Below are positions 61,129 through 64,000 of a stretch of DNA of 64,000 nt, piece after piece. A program made the position numbers and the translations under genes. The DNA is taken from assembly GCA_035654655.1 (NCBI GenBank), contig DASRWI010000030.1:186001-250000 (forward strand), read 5' to 3'. This stretch comes from DASRWI01 sp035654655 (GTDB taxonomy: Bacteria; Bacteroidota; Ignavibacteria; Ignavibacteriales; Ignavibacteriaceae). Under the pieces are notes generated by a model. The model worked only from the letters and a program-made list of their open reading frames with translations, did no database searches and had not been told where the DNA came from. How positions within the stretch are numbered: the stretch's first letter is position 1; each line of letters begins with the position of its first letter.

Positions 61129-63366
61129 ATGAAACATATGTTACTATTTTTCCTTTGCTATACTAATCTTTTTTCTCAATGGTTAAAAACAAATACAACA
61201 GAAGATGGACCTGATCTTTATTCAGTTTACTTTATAGATGATAACAATGGATGGATTGCCGGAGCCTCAGGAACTATATTAAAATTAGATCAACAATTAT
61301 TATGGGAAAAACAAAACTCTGGTACTTCTAAAACCTTAATGTCTATAGGGTTTTTTAATAATGATATTGGTCTTGCTGTAGGGGATAGCGGAATTATTAT
61401 TAAGTCTACAGATGGCGGTAATTCCTGGATGGAAATTCAGCATGATGATTCTTATAAATTAAACTATTTGTTTATTGTTAATGATAGCCTTGCCTATGCA
61501 TCAGGAACAGTCGGTAAAATTCTTAAAACTACAAATAGGGGAAAGTCTTGGATAAATCTTGATACAAAAGTGAATAATAATTTTAATGCCATTTATTTCG
61601 TTAACGAAAATGTGGGTTATCTTGGCAGCGATAGTTTTAAGGTCATCAAAACTTATGATGGAGGAGCTTCCTGGTCCCCGATTAATCTTAGTGAAGAAGG
61701 AAATATTAAAAGCTTATATTTTCTGGATAGTCTAACCGGATATGCAGGAACTGACGATGAATTTCAGGTCGGGCGACTTATGTATACTTCTAATGGCGGG
61801 AGAACATGGACTGAAAAAGATAATAGTTCTGGAGGTATTCATTCTATGTGTTTTAATGATGTTAACAATGGATTATTTGTCTGTGGCAGTGATACCTGGT
61901 ATAGAAAAATATGTACATTAGATAATGATACTGTTAATATAAAGTATTACCATCAGGAAGAATATGACCTTTTTTCATGCAAGGTAACACCATCAGGAAA
62001 AGGATGGGCAGTTGGTGGAGGTGGTGCAATCTTTTATGCTGATAATTATAAAGGAGAATGGCAGCAGTTATTTTATGGTAATTCAGAAATAAATTATTCT
62101 ATTGCTGATTTGAATGATGAAATTTTTATTACAGGGTCAAGAAATAATTTCCTCGAGCCTTATGGAAAAATATTTAAGCTTAATTTATCAAAAGGAAATT
62201 TTTGGGAGCAAACAATAATTCCAAATTCAAGTAATAGTGATTATTATTCATTCTATTCAATTTCATCATTAGATTCAAATCACTACTATGCAGGAGGTTC
62301 AGGAGGTTGGTATTTTAGCAGTGACAGAGGTAAAAACTGGCTTAAAAATGATAACATAGTAGATGTACATAAAATACTATTTGTCGATGAGCTTATTGGA
62401 TATTTATATAATGAAAACGGAATATTCAAAACGTCTGATGGTGGAGTAAATTGGATTCAGTTAGATTTTACTTTTCCTATTTCAGAAATTCATTTCGTAA
62501 ATAAAAATTTAGGATTTATTAGTTCTGCTTCAGATAGTGGTTGGCAAATTCATAAAACTACCAATGGAGGTAACGAATGGACACTAACCTCAGAAACAGA
62601 TTATCCAAAGTTAACATCAATTTATTTTGTTGATGACAAATTAGGCTTTGCAGTTGGTTGGCTTAATACTATACTGAAAACTTCAGATAGTGGTACTACC
62701 TGGTCAAGCTACAACTTGAATAAAAATATTTCATTAGTAGAATACAAAAGCCAGTACTTTGAAAACGTTAGAAAGATTACTCTATCTCCATTTAATTATA
62801 TAAAGAAGATTAAAAATTCTTTATCAGGATATGTAATTACTCCTCAAGATGGAAATGATAATTGCTCTTTCATAACATTTAAAAATAATATCGGTTATAT
62901 AACTCAAAATGGGGGCAAAATTTTAAGAACTTATGACTATGGCGAACATTGGGAGATAATAAATTCAGGTATTGAAGATGATTTACTTTCAATTGCAATT
63001 ATGCAGAATGGCTATTCAGCATTATTGACCTCTAAGAATGCATATTTGAATAAAAATTTCGGCACTGCACCTCAGGTAAATAATGAAAATCCGGAAAATC
63101 CAAAATCATTTATATTATTTCAAAACTATCCTAACCCATTTAATCCTACTACTACGATTAAATTTGAAATGCCTTTTCAGCAAAAAGTAAAAATAATTAT
63201 ATACAATCTTGTTGGGGAGGTAGTTGAAGAAATATTCAACTCAATTGCTGATGAAGGAATCAATGAAGTTCAGTTTGATGGGAGTAAATATTCATCAGGA
63301 ATGTACATTTACAAAATTGTAACAAATAATTATTCAACAAGTAAGAAGATGATTTTATTAAAATAA
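61129..63366 (+). CDS. T9SS-exported YCF48-like beta-propeller protein
   Basis: A 745-residue exported protein: signal peptide MKHMLLFFLCYTNLFSQ, then a beta-propeller of at least nine BNR/YCF48-type repeats, each with the Asp-box-like turn followed by Trp (STDGGNSWMEI, TYDGGASWSPI, TSNGGRTWTEK, SSDRGKNWLKN, TSDGGVNWIQL, TTNGGNEWTLT, TSDSGTTWSSY, TYDYGEHWEII) and the phrase NNGWIAGASGTILK. The last 85 residues are a T9SS type A sorting domain with NYPNPFNPTT and KKMILLK. Likely surface-exposed; binding partner or glycan unknown. No sialidase catalytic residues are evident. Its stop lies two bases from the stop of the convergent SDR gene. Confidence 0.86.
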   Translation: MKHMLLFFLCYTNLFSQWLKTNTTEDGPDLYSVYFIDDNNGWIAGASGTILKLDQQLLWEKQNSGTSKTLMSIGFFNNDIGLAVGDSGIIIKSTDGGNSWMEIQHDDSYKLNYLFIVNDSLAYASGTVGKILKTTNRGKSWINLDTKVNNNFNAIYFVNENVGYLGSDSFKVIKTYDGGASWSPINLSEEGNIKSLYFLDSLTGYAGTDDEFQVGRLMYTSNGGRTWTEKDNSSGGIHSMCFNDVNNGLFVCGSDTWYRKICTLDNDTVNIKYYHQEEYDLFSCKVTPSGKGWAVGGGGAIFYADNYKGEWQQLFYGNSEINYSIADLNDEIFITGSRNNFLEPYGKIFKLNLSKGNFWEQTIIPNSSNSDYYSFYSISSLDSNHYYAGGSGGWYFSSDRGKNWLKNDNIVDVHKILFVDELIGYLYNENGIFKTSDGGVNWIQLDFTFPISEIHFVNKNLGFISSASDSGWQIHKTTNGGNEWTLTSETDYPKLTSIYFVDDKLGFAVGWLNTILKTSDSGTTWSSYNLNKNISLVEYKSQYFENVRKITLSPFNYIKKIKNSLSGYVITPQDGNDNCSFITFKNNIGYITQNGGKILRTYDYGEHWEIINSGIEDDLLSIAIMQNGYSALLTSKNAYLNKNFGTAPQVNNENPENPKSFILFQNYPNPFNPTTTIKFEMPFQQKVKIIIYNLVGEVVEEIFNSIADEGINEVQFDGSKYSSGMYIYKIVTNNYSTSKKMILLK

Positions 63367-63368
63367 AA

Positions 63369-64000
63369 CTATCCGCAAAGTACTGAACCACCATTTACAT
63401 TAAGTATTTCACCTGTAATGTGGCGGGCTAAATCTGAAGCTAAGAATAGTACAGGTCCTGCGATATCTTCAGCTGTAGCAATTCTTCTAATTGGAATTCC
63501 ATCAATTACTTCTACTTTATATCCTTCATCTTCAAAAACCCAATTACTCATATCAGTTAATACCCAACCAGGTGCAACACTATTAACATTGATGTTATAC
63601 TCTCCAAGTTCTGAGGCCATTGCTTTGGTAAAAGAAATCATTGCTCCTTTTGAAGCTGCATAATCTGAATGAAAAGCTTCTCCTCGTTGTCCAGCTGTAG
63701 AAGAAACATTAATAATTTTGCCATCTCTTTTCTTTTTCATTATCTCTGCAGCCTTTTTTGTAAAGAGGAAAGTGGATGTCATATTCACAGTCATAGTTTC
63801 TTCCCACATATTAAGGGAAAGTTTATCTATTGAATCACCTTTCCAAATACCTGCATTATTTACAAGTATATCAATGTCTTTCAATTGTTCAAAGATTTTA
63901 TCAATGTTTTCTTCCATATTGAGCTTGTCATTCAAATCAATCTGAAATGAAGCCCAGTAATTGCTGCCTATTTGTTTAGCAACTTCATCCGCAGCTTTTC
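63369..64000 (-). CDS. SDR-family oxidoreductase (N-terminus beyond window end)
   Basis: About 210 C-terminal residues of a short-chain dehydrogenase/reductase; the frame is open to the right edge, so the coenzyme-binding TGxxxGIG start lies outside. Visible features are the NNAG motif in DILVNNAGIWKGD, the catalytic Ser in IINVSSTAGQRG, Tyr and Lys in DYAASKGAM, the Asn of the tetrad in MTVNMTSTF, and the PGW segment VNSVAPGWVLTDMS. The end GEILNVNGGSVLCG is typical of classical SDRs such as 3-oxoacyl-ACP reductase FabG or glucose dehydrogenases. Substrate undefined. An apparent TTG start at 63935 is internal, since conserved SDR sequence continues upstream. Confidence 0.92.
   Translation of the reverse strand, partial: KAADEVAKQIGSNYWASFQIDLNDKLNMEENIDKIFEQLKDIDILVNNAGIWKGDSIDKLSLNMWEETMTVNMTSTFLFTKKAAEIMKKKRDGKIINVSSTAGQRGEAFHSDYAASKGAMISFTKAMASELGEYNINVNSVAPGWVLTDMSNWVFEDEGYKVEVIDGIPIRRIATAEDIAGPVLFLASDLARHITGEILNVNGGSVLCG

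Noticed and set aside
1..64000. Mobile elements, prophage, CRISPR, toxin-antitoxin or defence islands
   Set aside because: I saw no transposase, integrase, phage structural gene, regular spaced repeat or recognisable defence gene; base composition looks even across the window.

Overview
The window is AT-rich (by eye about one third G+C), almost entirely coding, and reads as a chromosome segment of a free-living, Gram-negative-type bacterium of the Bacteroidota/Chlorobi (FCB) group, most likely an Ignavibacteria-like lineage. The grounds are these: five proteins end in NYPNPF-type C-terminal domains of the type IX secretion system (T9SS); genes for the T9SS sortase PorU and the outer-membrane shuttle PorV are present; several outer-membrane beta-barrels are encoded; and RNA-polymerase-type promoters and Shine-Dalgarno sequences are only patchily recognisable. 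There are 54 protein genes (two cut by the window edges). I see no rRNA, tRNA, CRISPR array, transposase, integrase or prophage gene.

Layout. 1-2982 (+): a TerC-type membrane protein, an orphan small membrane protein, an outer-membrane barrel, the manganese exporter MntP and the 23S rRNA methyltransferase RlmB. 2979-11954 (-): cysteine synthesis (a 59-residue small protein, cysE, cysK), an NfeD/ClpP-class membrane protease, a GT-C membrane protein with TPRs, a T9SS-exported amidase and a secreted beta-propeller. 12097-14202 (+): a secreted M28 aminopeptidase directly followed by a methyltransferase. 14247-17159 (-): a GlsB-type stress protein, a homocysteine S-methyltransferase homologue, a PAP2 phosphatase and a YitT protein. 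17253-21989 (+): a membrane orphan, DUF4139 and TPM proteins, a T9SS beta-helix protein and a DUF2892 protein. 21986-33646 (-): pyrF-rodA-mrdA-mreD-mreC-mreB-purH-purN, a tightly packed run mixing the rod-shape machinery with nucleotide synthesis, followed by a TPR protein overlapping pyrG. 33959-51774 (+): porU, porV, a degenerate M6-peptidase/propeller protein, a gluzincin/propeller/beta-barrel protein, a DUF5683-like protein, der, upp, a second TPR paralogue, rel (ppGpp) and ruvX. 51830-60925 (-): a stress-type lipoprotein and a tiny membrane protein, a GT9 glycosyltransferase, polA, an amino-acid permease, an unknown exported protein, an enoyl-CoA hydratase, a barrel protein and a DUF2231 protein. 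61129-63366 (+): a T9SS-exported YCF48-like propeller. 63369-64000 (-): the C-terminal part of an SDR oxidoreductase. The largest gene-free stretch is 33647-33958, which holds divergent promoters for pyrG and porU.

How the genes fit together. The window combines central housekeeping genes (translation, replication, nucleotide and cysteine synthesis, ppGpp signalling, cell shape) with a large envelope component. PorU and PorV form part of the machine that attaches CTD-bearing proteins to the surface, and three clear cargo proteins (amidase, beta-helix, YCF48 propeller) lie in the same window. The most unusual item is the protein at 39153-42113, encoded between porV and an outer-membrane metalloprotease. 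It has an M6-peptidase-like fold signature with the zinc motif replaced by serine and alanine residues, then propeller-like repeats and a T9SS-like CTD. It is a good candidate for a structural, non-proteolytic partner of the PorU/PorV attachment complex. A second point of interest is a possible manganese locus at the left edge with a perfect palindrome over a consensus -10 element.
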